IMG/VR virus record: IMGVR_UViG_3300042914_001451
Coordinates: 1 to 38,086 of that record
Reading direction: 5' to 3' (one strand)
Origin: a virus
Length of the DNA: 38,086 nt
Part shown: in pieces, positions 38,036 through 38,086 of the stretch
Numbering within the stretch: the first letter of the stretch is position 1
How the letters are laid out: every line of letters starts with the position of its first letter
Program-made: the position numbers and the translations under genes
The notes under the pieces: generated by a model
What the model was told of the DNA's origin: nothing
Databases searched by the model: none
Seen by the model: the letters and a program-made list of their open reading frames with translations, nothing else

Positions 38036-38086
38036 GTGGCTATTTCCCGACGATAGATAACGCGGGTTCGGCACCCTCCACCATCC
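37954..38086. repeat. Terminal direct repeat, right copy
   Basis: Copy of bases 1-133 with a single difference (A at 38080, G at 127). See the left copy. It marks closure of the circular genome map and should be counted once. Confidence 0.95.
37995..38060 (+). CDS. Possible 21-aa membrane peptide
   Basis: ATG 37995 opens MYLLLTIAAAVLVEWLFPDDR, a single hydrophobic span with an acidic tail; the same frame is present at 42-107. It overlaps the end of the 67-aa gene and the C-terminal codons of the opposing primase gene. AGG lies about 10 nt upstream. Length alone makes chance likely; included because the hydrophobic pattern and the chain of overlaps fit this operon. Confidence 0.2.
   Translation: MYLLLTIAAAVLVEWLFPDDR

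Overview
This window is an essentially complete genome of a P22-like podovirus (short-tailed dsDNA phage) of a Gram-negative, probably proteobacterial host. The identification rests on an uninterrupted late block with terminase, P22-type portal, scaffold, P22-type coat, gp4-like and gp10-like head-to-tail proteins, ejection proteins and tailspikes. The host call rests on an Rz/Rz1 spanin pair, which is only useful where there is an outer membrane, and on an E. coli-type LexA box. The first 133 bases recur at the end (37954-38086) with a single mismatch, so the contig closes into a circle of about 37,953 bp. No integrase, phage repressor, partition genes, tRNA or CRISPR array could be recognised. 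All calls come from reading motifs and gene order; no database search was run.

Layout. (1) 87-7179, minus strand: DNA replication module: primase-helicase, family A DNA polymerase, C5-cytosine methyltransferase, a possible ssDNA-binding protein and a Cas4/RecB-like nuclease. It is read from a divergent promoter region at about 7180-7265. (2) 7266-9047, plus strand: VRR-NUC nuclease, SNF2 helicase and a small protein, overlapping one another. (3) 9021-11778, minus: the distal end of the late operon, with an HTH-metallophosphoesterase, a small HExxH peptidase, nested Rz/Rz1 spanins, an M15 endolysin and three small membrane proteins including the holin. (4) 11782-34306, minus: virion morphogenesis. 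Transcription runs from terminase (right) through portal, three receptor-binding genes, scaffold and coat, decoration-like proteins, gp4/gp10-like tail factors, tail fibre genes, a GNAT acetyltransferase and three ejection proteins. Most neighbours overlap by 1-4 nt (TAATG, TGATG, ATGA, GTGA), which implies translational coupling.

(5) 34307-35154: the only long non-coding region (about 850 bp). It holds 17 copies of a 9-bp motif (consensus GTGGGCAAT) in both orientations and mostly in tandem pairs, a perfect 22-bp inverted repeat, an AT-rich tract, a consensus LexA box placed as in the recA promoter, and TTGACA promoters. It is the best candidate for the replication origin and the early/late switch. 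(6) 35155-38035, plus: early genes, mostly small, including a miniature DnaN-like sliding clamp lacking domain I, a secreted two-cysteine protein and a DUF3310 (T7 gp1.7-like) protein.

The points most worth a second look are the repeat array with its LexA promoter in a phage that has no visible repressor, the truncated clamp, and the receptor-binding cassette inserted between portal and scaffold with a shared C-terminal domain.
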